A stretch of 55,299 bases of DNA from an uncultured Cellvibrionales bacterium (GTDB taxonomy: Bacteria > Pseudomonadota > Gammaproteobacteria > Pseudomonadales > Dasaniaceae), in the NCBI GenBank assembly GCA_913019905.1, contig CAJVZD010000027.1, positions 1-55,299 of the forward strand. The letters run 5' to 3'. Of the stretch, positions 26,447 through 35,543 are shown piece by piece. Every line of letters starts with the position of its first letter. Within the stretch, counting starts at the first letter, position 1. Position numbers and translations under genes: made by a program. The notes under the pieces were generated by a model, which saw only the letters and a list, made by a program, of their open reading frames with translations, had not been told where the DNA came from and searched no databases.

Positions 26447-26731
26447 GATAATAGATATCTCATCGTTGCAAACCGAGGCCCATGAAACAACGCCTGCATC
26501 GATTATAACGGTCACTATATTTAAGCGCAAACTGTCCGGGCGTATAACTTTCTCTTCGCATCTCATCGCCGAACACAGAGCTCGCTATCTATTCTGATAT
26601 CCCACTAATATTGCATAGTAAATCAACCACTTGTCGAACCACTTCAGTTGTTGCCAGGTCGATCACCTGCGTCTATAAGATTGTAGCCGAACTGAAAAAA
26701 GCCAAAGGGCGATAAATTAATATCACCACGC
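26447..26731. other. non-coding stretch between TetR and glutaredoxin genes
   Basis: Holds the TetR promoter. No ORF or RNA gene was recognised. The region ends at the terminator of the glutaredoxin gene. Confidence 0.4.
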
Positions 26732-26757
26732 AAAAAAAAGGGCGATAATAATCGCCC
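26732..26757 (-). terminator. intrinsic terminator of glutaredoxin gene
   Basis: On the minus strand a 7-bp perfect stem (GGGCGAT, 4-nt loop, ATCGCCC) is followed by eight Ts. It begins 11 bases after the glutaredoxin stop. This is the clearest rho-independent terminator in the window. Confidence 0.92.
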
Positions 26758-26767
26758 CCGTACGCTG

Positions 26768-27079
26768 TTAAGCCACGGCACGATTTATGATTGCTTCGTC
26801 TTTGTAACTACGCAAAAAATTAATAATTTCCAGTGACTCGTAGAGCCATTGTTGCTCACCATCCCCTTTGTCAATCAGCAAACAGGGAACCTGGGCTTTG
26901 CCACCACCAGCAATTAATTCTCTGCGATAGCGGCTCTCTTGCCGAATGTCACGAAGACTTACTTCTATTCCGGTATAGTCAATCGCCTTTCTCGTTACAA
27001 CGCAAAACGGGCAGCTCTGATAATGATAGAGAGACAGTTTGGCTGGCCGATTCGTTTTCGATAAATAGTCATTTTTCAT
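26768..27079 (-). CDS. glutaredoxin-like protein
   Basis: A 103-residue protein with a dithiol active site C23-P-F-C26 in LYHYQSCPFCVVTRKAI and a cis-proline in QVPCLLI. The end YESLEIINFL is shared with glutaredoxins and the N-terminal domain of glutathione transferases. It should reduce disulfides or mixed glutathione disulfides in the cytoplasm. GAGGAG lies 8 bases before the ATG, and a strong terminator follows, so it is a single-gene unit. It is divergent from an AraC regulator 169 bp away, which may or may not control it. Confidence 0.9.
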   Translation of the reverse strand: MKNDYLSKTNRPAKLSLYHYQSCPFCVVTRKAIDYTGIEVSLRDIRQESRYRRELIAGGGKAQVPCLLIDKGDGEQQWLYESLEIINFLRSYKDEAIINRAVA

Positions 27080-27247
27080 AATTGTTCTCCTCGGAATTGT
27101 TTTCGATGTCTGTTATTATTCTCCATAATACCCGAACAAAAAATGACTAAATGGCCGTATTTATTGTCATTATGACCTTTCAATTCGACAACAATCAAAT
27201 GGGCGGTAAAATAGATAATCAAATCGCCACTGGACGACGCAACTCCC

Positions 27248-28189
27248 ATGGACGCACTTGCTGACGTATTGAAAGCAATCAGGCTTAACGCGAATACCTA
27301 CTTCTGCAGCGACTTTCATACCTCCTGGGGCATGAGTATTCCCGACAGTCCGGAAGGCAAATTTCACGTAGTGCTAGAGGGTGAATGCTGGCTCCAGAGT
27401 GTTACAAACGAAAGACCACTACATTTACAGTGCGGCGATATTGTCGCCTTGCCAACCGGCGGTGAACACTGGATCGGTGACAAACCAAACAGCCAGCGTC
27501 TATCGGGCGCCGATGTCGTGAATGCTATTGCGACGGGGGACAATCCTTTTAGCTCACCTGATCATCAAGCTCCAATCAGAAATACCTTAATGTGTGGCTC
27601 ATTTAGCTATGACTCTTCGATGGATCATCCGTTTCTCAAAGACCTTCCTTGCATTATTCATATTCAGGCTCAACACACACCCGAATTGGCTTGGTTGAGA
27701 ACGATTGCAACCGTTCTTTCAGTTGAATCGCGACAGTCTTCTCAAGGCTCGACCGTAATGATAGACAGATTAACAGAGATACTTTTTATTCAACTGATAC
27801 GGCAGCACATGAAAGTTTCAACCGAGAAAATAGGCTACATGGCGGCCTTAGCGAACCGGCAAATTGGACAGGCATTAAACTTAATCCACGCGGAAAAAGA
27901 AGCGGAATGGACGGTAAAAAAATTGGGTGAAGCTGTGTCGTTGTCAAGGACAGCTTTTACAGAAAAATTTACTAGATTGGTCGGAATACCACCAAAAACC
28001 TATCTACTCAAATGGCGGCTGCAAAAGGCAAAAGAACTTTTGCAAAATGGAAAATCTCCGATGTATGCGATCGCTGAACTATCAGGCTACTCTTCAGAGT
28101 CGGCTTTTAGTAAAGCTTTTAAAGAACTTTATTCTGTTACGCCAGGGCAGGCCCGAAAAAGTTCTGCCGGGACCCAAAAAGCCAACTAA
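27248..28189 (+). CDS. AraC-family regulator with cupin-6 sensor domain
   Basis: 313 residues. The N-terminal half is a cupin-type AraC sensor (FHVVLEGECWLQ, then LQCGDIVALPTGGEHWIGD). The C-terminal domain has the two AraC helix-turn-helix motifs at about residues 205-300 (WTVKKLGEAVSLSRTAFTEKFTRLVGIPPKTYLLKWRL and AIAELSGYSSESAFSKAFKELYSVTPGQAR). This sensor type is common in regulators of small-molecule oxidation and stress genes. It converges on a related AraC gene with a 19-bp gap and is divergent from glutaredoxin. No good ribosome-binding site is seen before the ATG. Confidence 0.92.
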   Translation: MDALADVLKAIRLNANTYFCSDFHTSWGMSIPDSPEGKFHVVLEGECWLQSVTNERPLHLQCGDIVALPTGGEHWIGDKPNSQRLSGADVVNAIATGDNPFSSPDHQAPIRNTLMCGSFSYDSSMDHPFLKDLPCIIHIQAQHTPELAWLRTIATVLSVESRQSSQGSTVMIDRLTEILFIQLIRQHMKVSTEKIGYMAALANRQIGQALNLIHAEKEAEWTVKKLGEAVSLSRTAFTEKFTRLVGIPPKTYLLKWRLQKAKELLQNGKSPMYAIAELSGYSSESAFSKAFKELYSVTPGQARKSSAGTQKAN

Positions 28190-28208
28190 TCTTCGACGCC
28201 GTGGGCTC

Positions 28209-29042
28209 TCAATTTGGCTTCTTTGTTTGGGTGACCCACTCCCGCGGCGACAAACCGGTTTTTTTCCGGAAAACTCTCGCCAATGCCGATCCATTTTCAT
28301 AACCAACGGCGTTGGCAACGAGTCCTACAGGTCTATTTTCCATCAATAACGCCTGTGCCATGGAAATACGCCAGTCCGCTACATACTCCCCGGGACTTTG
28401 CCCTACAGTGGATCGAAACAGTTCTGCAAATTTTGAACGCGACATAGCCGAGATATCTGCCATCGATTCCAATGACCAATTATTCTGAGGCTCCTTGTGA
28501 ATGGCCGTAAGCACTTTTGCTAACTGCGGATGAGACAAACCCGCCAGCATGCCATGCTCTACTCGTCCATTATCCAACACATCTCTTAATATATGTATCA
28601 AGAAAATATCGAGTAAGCGATTTATCATTGGACCCCGTCCACATCGATCCGCAAATGCTTCGTCAAACAACCACTGCGCAACTTGGTTTAACATTGCCGA
28701 CTCCGACAATGCATAATGTATGGACTGTGGCAAAGCGCTCGCTAGCGGGTTATTCACTCCATCGGCATAGTGAATACTAGAACATACCAGTTCAGCCTTA
28801 TCAGATTCTTTAGCGTCGATTCGGTGACGGGTAGCGTGGGGGAAAAAGATCACAGTCGGTTCTCTAAAAACCACGACGTCGGCGTTATCTCTCTTTAAAG
28901 TCAGCGTACCTGACTTCAATAAATGTAAGTGACCCACTCCGTCACTCCGCGCGCCAAAGGGTTCGCTACCACACATATTGCCGCTAAAAAAAACCTGTGC
29001 ATTGATCGAAAAGCGGTTAAGTATCTCGGACAAACGATCCAT
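28209..29042 (-). CDS. AraC-family regulator with cupin-6 sensor domain
   Basis: 277 residues with the same design as its convergent neighbour: a cupin sensor (LHLLKSGTLTLKRD, VIFFPHATRHRID) and a C-terminal AraC double helix-turn-helix (WSLESMADISAMSRSKFAELFRSTVGQSPGEYVADWRI, VANAVGYENGSALARVFRKKTGLSPREW). The N-termini of the two proteins also align (MDxLxxxLxxxxxNAxxFF), so they are likely paralogues, though diverged. Its target is not obvious; the gene upstream is a histidine kinase on the opposite strand, 257 bp away. Confidence 0.92.
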   Translation of the reverse strand: MDRLSEILNRFSINAQVFFSGNMCGSEPFGARSDGVGHLHLLKSGTLTLKRDNADVVVFREPTVIFFPHATRHRIDAKESDKAELVCSSIHYADGVNNPLASALPQSIHYALSESAMLNQVAQWLFDEAFADRCGRGPMINRLLDIFLIHILRDVLDNGRVEHGMLAGLSHPQLAKVLTAIHKEPQNNWSLESMADISAMSRSKFAELFRSTVGQSPGEYVADWRISMAQALLMENRPVGLVANAVGYENGSALARVFRKKTGLSPREWVTQTKKPN

Positions 29043-29299
29043 GGCTGTCGCTCCGGACGATATGAATCAAATCGTGGACTATATCATCCCATCACTGGTC
29101 AATCTATCGTTATAGTTAATCCTGAAGCAATGAAACTGTTTTACGGTTTCGAGTATTTAGCGTGGATCATAGACTCGTTTAGTCATGTCGATATTCCTCG
29201 CATACTTTTTCCTCTGCCACTACAACAATTCGTAGCAACATAAGTACCGTACAATCAAACACAACAGCCCTATCAATTCAAAAGTATTAGGACAAAACC

Positions 29300-30544
29300 A
29301 TGATTAGTAAAAGCGCAATTGTCGGCGTTCGAGAAAACAAGACGAGTAGAGTTGTGAGTTTAGGTTACGGAAATAAACCGCAAGTTGAAGATTCGATGGT
29401 CAAAAAATGGCAAAAGATACTTGATACATTGGCACAGATAGTTGCTGTGCCCTCCTGCCTAATTATGCAGCTCCGTGAAGACAGCCTTTCTGTTTTCCTG
29501 AAAAACAATTCTGAAAAAAACCTGTTCGCGGTAGGACAAAAAACGAAACTTACTCATAACATATTTTGCGAAACAGTGATCGGCAATCAGCAACAACTAA
29601 AGGTTTCGAATATAGAATCCGACTCTCTGTGGAACAGTATTGACCTGAACCTCGAAATGGGGTCATTGTCTTATGTCGGCGTGCCTCTTAATTGGTCCGA
29701 CGGCGACGTGTTCGGCACAATATGCATGTTAGATGATAAAAAAAATGAATACAGTGAAATCTACTGCGATTTACTCAACTCATTTAGGGACAGTATCGAA
29801 AAGGACTTGGAATTGATCGAATCAAAGAAAATGTTGATCGATAAAAATTCGGAACTAGAACATTCAAACAAAATAAAAACCAAATTTCTTGCGCTTATAT
29901 CTCACGACATTCGTGGGTCAATGGCAACGTTAACGGGCTTTATAGAATTTGTCCTGGAAAATCAAAACGATTTTAACATGGATGAAATCGTCGATTGTTT
30001 AAGTCATCTTGGTAAAGAAACCAACAATGCATTTAATACTTTAGAGAGCTTATTAGAATGGGCAAAAAATGATCTTGTGAAATTTGAAGCGCAGAAAGAG
30101 CGTACTGACCTCTGCGAAATGATTAACAACGTTCTGGGGTTCTTATCGAACTCGATACAAAAGAAAAACATAGACATACAAAAAAACTATGCAGTTGGTA
30201 GGTTTATCTTGAACTTGGATCCCAACATGATCGAATCCGCCTTCCGAAACATTTTATCAAATGCGATTAAATTTACTAATGCCGGAAACAGAATCAACAT
30301 TTCTCTCTCAAAAACCAACGGAAAGACCTTCATAGAAGTCGAAGATTTTGGTATTGGAATGACAAAACTGGAAGCAGATCAACTCGTCAGTGGCAAACAA
30401 ACAACCACTAAATCGGGAACCCATGGCGAAAAAGGCGCTGGTATCGGACTCGTTCTTGCCAAAGAGTTTATCGACAAGAACGGTGGAGAAATTTTTGTTG
30501 AAAGCCGACTAAGTAAAGGCACTAAGATAACGATCCAGCTTTAA
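29300..30544 (+). CDS. soluble GAF-domain histidine kinase
   Basis: 414 residues without membrane segments. A GAF domain fills residues 36-173 (KKWQKILDTLAQIVAVPSCLIMQL to VFGTICMLDD). It is followed by HisKA with H202 in LISHDIRGSMATLTGF and HATPase_c with NILSNAIKFT, EDFGIGM and GAGIGLVLAKEF. The GAF domain is the same subtype as that of the diguanylate cyclase downstream, so both may sense the same intracellular cue. No response regulator gene is near, so it is an orphan kinase. AGGA lies 7 bases before the ATG. Confidence 0.9.
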   Translation: MISKSAIVGVRENKTSRVVSLGYGNKPQVEDSMVKKWQKILDTLAQIVAVPSCLIMQLREDSLSVFLKNNSEKNLFAVGQKTKLTHNIFCETVIGNQQQLKVSNIESDSLWNSIDLNLEMGSLSYVGVPLNWSDGDVFGTICMLDDKKNEYSEIYCDLLNSFRDSIEKDLELIESKKMLIDKNSELEHSNKIKTKFLALISHDIRGSMATLTGFIEFVLENQNDFNMDEIVDCLSHLGKETNNAFNTLESLLEWAKNDLVKFEAQKERTDLCEMINNVLGFLSNSIQKKNIDIQKNYAVGRFILNLDPNMIESAFRNILSNAIKFTNAGNRINISLSKTNGKTFIEVEDFGIGMTKLEADQLVSGKQTTTKSGTHGEKGAGIGLVLAKEFIDKNGGEIFVESRLSKGTKITIQL

Positions 30545-30812
30545 AATATCCTCGGCAACTCTATTGACTTTCTAACACGCCTCTATTTCGCCTACCCACG
30601 CCCAATCGGAACGATTCACAACAGGAGGACTTTACAAATCAGTGACTCTCTTTCTACACTAAAGGAACAACCCTCAACGGAAGTATATTCAACTGTTTAA
30701 TATTCGCTCTAGCTCCTTTGCGGGAAAAGATCCAATCTCTGGCGCCATTCTAAACCACTTAACTTTCAGCTAAATGACTTCCCACGTATGGAATTTCAAC
30801 TGAGACAATACC

Positions 30813-31763
30813 ATGGATACAACCCTAATAGCGCTGGCAAAAGGATGGCAAGAAATCATCGATTTAATGGCTCAGATCATCGACGTTCCGGCGGGGCTTA
30901 TCCAACGCTTTGACAATGATCAAATAGAAATAGTCGTAACGAGCGCTACTAACGGCAACCCGTTCGACGCTGGAGGAATAGAGCCACTTATCGCTGCTGA
31001 ATCATTCTGCGATAACGTCATTAGAAACAAGAAAATGCTAAAAGTCCCCAATGCACTTAACGATAACTATTGGCGAAATACCAAGGAGATTAACCTCGGG
31101 ATGATCTCTTATCTCGGTTATCCCATCTTGTGGCCTAGCGGGAATCCCTTTGGCACAATATGCGTTTTGGACAATAAGGAAAACCATTATAAGCGAGAAT
31201 ATGAACTGCTCATCGAAAAATTCAAAGATTTGATAGAGCGGGAACTTGAGATTATCGAAAAAAATCAGGCATTGCGTCTGGTCACAGAATTAGATTCGTT
31301 CACGAGGATACTTAACCGTCACACATTTTTTGAAAAGGCTACTGTCGAACTAAACCGTTCGATACGCCACCAGCACGATTATTCCCTACTACTTCTGGAT
31401 TTAGATGAATTTAAAACTATAAACGATACCTTCGGTCATCAAGCCGGAGATGAAGTTCTGTTAAAGTTCACCGAGATAACCCAGCAACAAATTCGAGCTT
31501 CCGACCTATTTGGTCGCTATGGCGGAGAAGAGTTTATTTTAGCTTTACCTGAAACGGATTATTTTTCTGCAAAATTGTTGGCAAGCCGGATTAGAGAAGC
31601 TATCGAGCGTCAACCAGTTTTCTATGAGAATAAATCAATATCGTTTACTGTGAGTATCGGTGTCAGTGTCATTACAGGCGATACGGAAGTCTCCTCCATG
31701 CTCGGACGAGCCGATCAGGCACTATATAGAGCCAAAAAATCAGGTAGGAACAAAGTTGAGTAA
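30813..31763 (+). CDS. GAF-GGDEF diguanylate cyclase
   Basis: 316 residues. A GAF domain (residues 8-150: GWQEIIDLMAQIIDVPAGLIQRF to FGTICVLDN) is followed by a GGDEF domain (160-316) with active site G237-G-E-E-F241. The inhibitory I-site R228-x-x-D231 lies exactly five residues before it, so product inhibition is expected. Other conserved parts are DLDEFKTINDTFGHQAGDEVL and SIGVSV. It should make c-di-GMP from GTP when its GAF ligand allows. It lies 268 bp after the related GAF kinase. The domains probably arose by duplication of one GAF segment. Confidence 0.93.
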   Translation: MDTTLIALAKGWQEIIDLMAQIIDVPAGLIQRFDNDQIEIVVTSATNGNPFDAGGIEPLIAAESFCDNVIRNKKMLKVPNALNDNYWRNTKEINLGMISYLGYPILWPSGNPFGTICVLDNKENHYKREYELLIEKFKDLIERELEIIEKNQALRLVTELDSFTRILNRHTFFEKATVELNRSIRHQHDYSLLLLDLDEFKTINDTFGHQAGDEVLLKFTEITQQQIRASDLFGRYGGEEFILALPETDYFSAKLLASRIREAIERQPVFYENKSISFTVSIGVSVITGDTEVSSMLGRADQALYRAKKSGRNKVE

Positions 31764-32317
31764 CTGCTAAATTTGTACCAATTACCAGCATCAACCTCCG
31801 CGCCTTCTCTTTCTGAAGGTCAATTTCGTAACTTCTTTTAGTTCGCTCTCTTCCAGATTCAATGACTTCCCTCCAGCATTGCGAACTCACGGATGGCCAG
31901 CGCTACTGCGTTACCCATCACAGTAAATCAGGGCACAAGAGATATCGTTAATTCCGATGGTGTTGAAATCCGGAAAAAGAATAAAGCAACAGCCAAAAAG
32001 AAAAACCAATCACCTAATTAAGTCTTCCAACCAATTGTCCCAACGATTCGCCGTCGATCGACTTTCAGGTCTGCAATTATTGGAATCTACTCGTCTATTT
32101 TTTTCTTTTCGGACGATAAGCGTGTTCTAAAAGACGATATGCGGGCATATACACTTAAACATCCAATAGACTAGTCATCGCAAATTGCTGATTGATCTCA
32201 CACCATTATTGAGGCTCGCCTCTCGAGAAACTCCGAGGCCTCTGAAAAGGTCGCACGCCAATAGTCAGTCTAGCAAGCAGGCATTGCAAAAGACTATAGG
32301 GCAATAGAGCAGATTAA
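31764..32317. other. non-coding stretch between diguanylate cyclase and mlaA
   Basis: About 550 bases without a credible gene before the operator cluster of mlaA. A short GC-rich dyad around 32214-32240 is the only structure noticed and is not convincing. Confidence 0.4.
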
Positions 32318-32385
32318 ATATAACGATCGATATATTTTCTTGCATATAACGATCGCTACATAATATAATATACCGATCGTTATAT
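32318..32385. promoter_or_regulatory. three CGATCG-centred 18-bp palindromic operators upstream of mlaA
   Basis: Imperfect palindromes lie at 32318-32335, 32344-32361 and 32368-32385. Their shared form is ATATAACGATCG with its inverted half, centred on CGATCG, at centre spacings of 26 and 24 bp. They end about 40 bp before the mlaA ATG, so they overlap the expected promoter. Size and symmetry suit a TetR-type dimer. No matching regulator gene is adjacent. Confidence 0.75.
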
Positions 32386-32426
32386 AGCGGCTTATTTCCA
32401 ACCACAAACTTTAAGGACAATTAGTT

Positions 32427-33170
32427 ATGCAAAAAATTACCATCATACCGTTGATACTAATGTTTCTGTCAGGTTGCGCCACGTCGGTTGGAAATAATGT
32501 GGATCCATGGGAAAGTTGGAACCGCAGCGTCTATGACTTTAACAAATCACTCGACAAAAACATCGCAAAGCCACTGGCGAGTGGCTATAAAACTGTCACT
32601 CCAGATGCAGTGGAATTAGGCTTTTCTAATGTCTTTTCGAATTTGAATGATGCTCCTACGATGGTGAATAACCTTCTTCAGGGGAAAGTAGTGGCTGCAA
32701 TGTCAGATTTAAGCCGCTTACTTATCAACTCCAGCTTCGGCTTAGCTGGTCTCTGGGACCCTGCCACCCGCATGGGGCTAGAAAAGCACAAAGAAGATTT
32801 CGGTCAAACATTAGCTGTCTGGGGAGTGGAATCTGGACCCTATGTGATGTTACCCCTACTCGGACCGTCAACATTAAGAGACGCGTCTGCCTATGCGGCG
32901 AATCCGGAATCGGACTGGTTGGAAAACGCTGAATATATACCCAACAGGAAACAACTCAGTCATATTCGAACAAGAAACCAGGTAAAATTGCTAGAATTGA
33001 TTGGAACCAGGGCGAGTCTACTCAAATACGATGACTTACTGAAAGCCTCCCAGGATGAATATACTTTCGTGAGAGATTCTTATCTGCAGTTCCGAAATTA
33101 TGATATATCAGACGGGGAAATTTCTGATGACGATGACGATTGTGATGAGGAAGATGAATGTTATTTCTAG
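32427..33170 (+). CDS. mlaA: MlaA family outer-membrane lipoprotein
   Basis: A 247-residue lipoprotein with lipobox L14-S-G-C17. The MlaA/VacJ pattern is complete: DPWESWNRSVYDFNKSLDKNIAKPLASGYKTVTPD, LLQGKVVAAMSDLSRLLINSSFGLAGLWDPAT, HKEDFGQTLAVWGVESGPYVMLPLLGPSTLRD. MlaA removes mislocalised phospholipids from the outer leaflet of the outer membrane and passes them to MlaC. The C-terminal end is unusual, with a run of Asp and Glu ending in DECYF. AAGGA lies 9 bases before the ATG. The other mla genes are not here. Three palindromic operators upstream suggest tight control. Confidence 0.93.
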   Translation: MQKITIIPLILMFLSGCATSVGNNVDPWESWNRSVYDFNKSLDKNIAKPLASGYKTVTPDAVELGFSNVFSNLNDAPTMVNNLLQGKVVAAMSDLSRLLINSSFGLAGLWDPATRMGLEKHKEDFGQTLAVWGVESGPYVMLPLLGPSTLRDASAYAANPESDWLENAEYIPNRKQLSHIRTRNQVKLLELIGTRASLLKYDDLLKASQDEYTFVRDSYLQFRNYDISDGEISDDDDDCDEEDECYF

Positions 33171-33215
33171 CGGGTAGCTTAGCTGGCAGCTAGGTGGTTT
33201 GAGAAACTGTGAATC

Positions 33216-33261
33216 ACCAACAAGAGCCACAGAATATTTCGACTCTGTGGCTCTTGTTGGT
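33216..33261. terminator. 18-bp perfect hairpin between convergent genes
   Basis: An 18-bp perfect inverted repeat (ACCAACAAGAGCCACAGA and its complement) with a 10-nt loop lies between mlaA and trhO, which converge. There is no T-run on either side, so an intrinsic terminator is doubtful; a factor-dependent stop or an mRNA-protecting hairpin for both genes fits better. Confidence 0.5.
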
Positions 33262-33374
33262 CTGCCTAGAAACAATCCGACAATTATTGAACCAGAGGTA
33301 GTTATCTACCGCTCACAGCAAGCCTCGATCATTCATCAGCACGTCAATCAAACCTTAATGAAGGAACAGAGAAC

Positions 33375-34352
33375 TTACCGCGACTCGCGCTTTCTCTTTA
33401 ATTGTTCGGAAACAGCTGAGCCCAAATGCACCTCTCCGCGTTTCTCCGCAAGCCGCATCTGCTTCTCTCTTTCTAGAAATCGCTGGCGCTGCTCCGATGT
33501 CGTTTTATCAAAACAATACGGGCAACTCACACCAGATACATAAAGCTCATTGGCCTTATCCTCTTCGGTAATGGGTAACCGACATGCATGGCACTGATCA
33601 TAATTGCCCTTTTGTAATTGATGGTCGACGGTAACTCGGTCGTCGAATACAAAACACTCGCCTTGCCAAAGGGTATCATGCTCCGGAACTTGCTCAAGGT
33701 ACTTCAGAATACCTCCTTTTAGATGGTATACCTCACCGAAACCTTGTTCCTTCAAATAAGCCGTCGACTTTTCACAGCGGATACCACCCGTACAAAACAT
33801 CGCGACTTTTTTGTGTTTTTTGGGATCTAAGTGATTTTCAACGTATTCTGGAAATTCTCGAAAGCTTACGGTGTTAGGGTTTACAGCATTTTTAAAAGTC
33901 CCCACTTGCACTTCATAATCATTACGGGTGTCGACCAACAGAACATCGGGGTCGCTTATCAACGCATTCCAATCGCTGGGCTCCACGTAAGTTCCGACCA
34001 CCTGCTTGGGATCTATGCCTTCGACGCCCATTGTGACAATCTCTTTTTTGAGTTTTACTTTAGTGCGTAAAAAAGGGGCTTTGCTGGTAAAAGACTCTTT
34101 AACATCGATATCGGCGAGACGAGGATCGATTCGTAACCAGCCCAACAAACTATCGATTGCGTCACGCGAACCTGCAACGGTTCCGTTAATTCCCTCAACG
34201 GCTAATAGCAGAGTGCCACGCACATCGAGATCCTTCATAGTTTTCAACAGGGGATCTCGTAGGTCCTCAAAATTCGTTAAAGAGACAAATTTATAGAGCG
34301 CGCAGACAACGAACTGATCGGGCTTGGGACCCGACGGTGTACATATAGACAT
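33375..34352 (-). CDS. trhO: tRNA uridine(34) hydroxylase, rhodanese family
   Basis: 325 residues. An N-terminal acylphosphatase-like domain ([19 protein letters not shown]) precedes a rhodanese domain with the active site C187-TGGIRC193-EKS, followed by the zinc-type cysteine pairs CHAC and CPYC. This is the YceA/TrhO layout. TrhO uses molecular oxygen to hydroxylate U34 of tRNAs, giving ho5U, the precursor of cmo5U in Gram-negative bacteria. Its neighbours on the plus strand are queC and, further on, tRNA-Val(UAC), one of the tRNA classes modified by this pathway. An FNR-type box lies about 115 bp upstream of the ATG. Confidence 0.95.
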   Translation of the reverse strand: MSICTPSGPKPDQFVVCALYKFVSLTNFEDLRDPLLKTMKDLDVRGTLLLAVEGINGTVAGSRDAIDSLLGWLRIDPRLADIDVKESFTSKAPFLRTKVKLKKEIVTMGVEGIDPKQVVGTYVEPSDWNALISDPDVLLVDTRNDYEVQVGTFKNAVNPNTVSFREFPEYVENHLDPKKHKKVAMFCTGGIRCEKSTAYLKEQGFGEVYHLKGGILKYLEQVPEHDTLWQGECFVFDDRVTVDHQLQKGNYDQCHACRLPITEEDKANELYVSGVSCPYCFDKTTSEQRQRFLEREKQMRLAEKRGEVHLGSAVSEQLKRKRESR

Positions 34353-34886
34353 CTTTCTTCCTCAGCTTTCCGAAACGTAAATCCGGAGCGATAAATTCGG
34401 CGGAATTATAGGGAAAGATGGTGAACTTGTCTGTAATTTTTACCGGTGCGTGTCAATATTTTGATCAATATCAAAAAGCCGGCGATACCGCCTTACACTG
34501 CAGCCCAAAACGCACCCCACTCTTAGTTGAAATTAATCGGATCGCTACCTGTCTTACATACCTCCTTAACACGGCAGCTATATTATTTTCCCAAGTTCAA
34601 AACCTTCAACTCAATTAGCCGATCCGCTTCAAACAACATTGTGTGTACTCGATAGAGTAATTCGACCGCCAGCAGTTCACCCGGACTGTCGATCGAGTTA
34701 TAATAGCGGCTACGAAGCGCTCTCAACAATCCTCGTTCAATGCCAAAACGTATTCATTCAAAGGCCACGAGGTACCGTTTTTCTTTCAAGTTACGCGACA
34801 GAACACAAACCCGCTCTCTTCAAATTTGCTTCTACCTTAGAAGTACCGACGAGACGTTATGATGTGCATAAAATTTTGGAGTTATC
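34353..34886. other. divergent non-coding stretch between trhO and queC
   Basis: 534 bases with the trhO promoter region, an FNR/ANR-type box (listed separately) and the queC promoter. No preQ1 riboswitch fold was recognised before queC. Two open frames here have no ribosome-binding site or protein-like composition. Confidence 0.5.
34459..34476. promoter_or_regulatory. FNR/ANR/CRP-type box (TTGAT-N4-ATCAA)
   Basis: TTGATCAATATCAA at 34461-34474 matches the FNR consensus in all ten fixed positions and is extended to 7-bp arms. Its centre is 115 bp upstream of the trhO start and 419 bp upstream of queC, so trhO is the more likely target. Binding is inferred from the match. Confidence 0.7.
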
Positions 34887-35543
34887 ATGAAGGTAGTAGT
34901 CATTTATTCGGGAGGAATGGATTCTTTCACCATACTCAACAAAGCAGTGAAAGACGGCCACACCGTATTGGCAGTATCGTTCGATTATGGACAGCGCCAT
35001 GGTAAAGAACTCCACTACGCGGTTAAGGTGTGTAAAGAACTCAACATCACCCATAACGTCATTGACATTAGCGCTATGCAAAACCTCATGTCGAATTCGT
35101 CGTTGATGGCTGCCAGCGATGTCACTATTCCCGAAGGACATTACGAAGCAGAAAACATGAAGTCAACGGTTGTACCGAATCGGAATATGATCTTAATTGC
35201 CCTCGCGATAGCTTACGCAGTAAATGAAAATGCGTCGCAAGTTTGGTACGGAGCTCATTCTGGAGACCACACTATTTACCCTGATTGTCGACCCGAGTTT
35301 GTCGAGGCTATGGCAAAGGCTTCTCTGCTCGCGAACTTTGAACCGATCTCAGTTGTCGCACCTTACCTGACGGGCAATAAGATCGATATTTTGCGGGATG
35401 GGCTCGCAATGGGCCTTGACTATGGAAAAACCTGGACCTGTTACAACGGCCGCGAAATGGCCTGTGGAAAATGTGGATCCTGCGTTGAACGGCTGGAAGC
35501 GTTTGAGAAAAACGACGTTTCCGATCCCCTGCTATATGAGTGA
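34887..35543 (+). CDS. queC: 7-cyano-7-deazaguanine synthase
   Basis: 218 residues. The PP-loop S8-G-G-M-D-S13 binds ATP, followed by [12 protein letters not shown]. The zinc site is formed by C-x-GKCGSC near the C-terminus ([16 protein letters not shown]), and [14 protein letters not shown] is typical. QueC converts 7-carboxy-7-deazaguanine to preQ0 with ammonia and ATP, in queuosine synthesis. GGAG lies 5 bases before the ATG. queD lies 2.1 kb downstream, with a binding-protein gene and two tRNA genes between. queE is not in the window. Confidence 0.96.
   Translation: MKVVVIYSGGMDSFTILNKAVKDGHTVLAVSFDYGQRHGKELHYAVKVCKELNITHNVIDISAMQNLMSNSSLMAASDVTIPEGHYEAENMKSTVVPNRNMILIALAIAYAVNENASQVWYGAHSGDHTIYPDCRPEFVEAMAKASLLANFEPISVVAPYLTGNKIDILRDGLAMGLDYGKTWTCYNGREMACGKCGSCVERLEAFEKNDVSDPLLYE

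Noticed and set aside
34700..34886. Possible preQ1 riboswitch before queC
   Set aside because: I could not find the preQ1 aptamer core or a pseudoknot-forming pair; a covariance search would decide.
34418..34890. Two small open frames between trhO and queC
   Set aside because: No ribosome-binding sites, and the first spans the FNR box; they look like chance frames in regulatory DNA.
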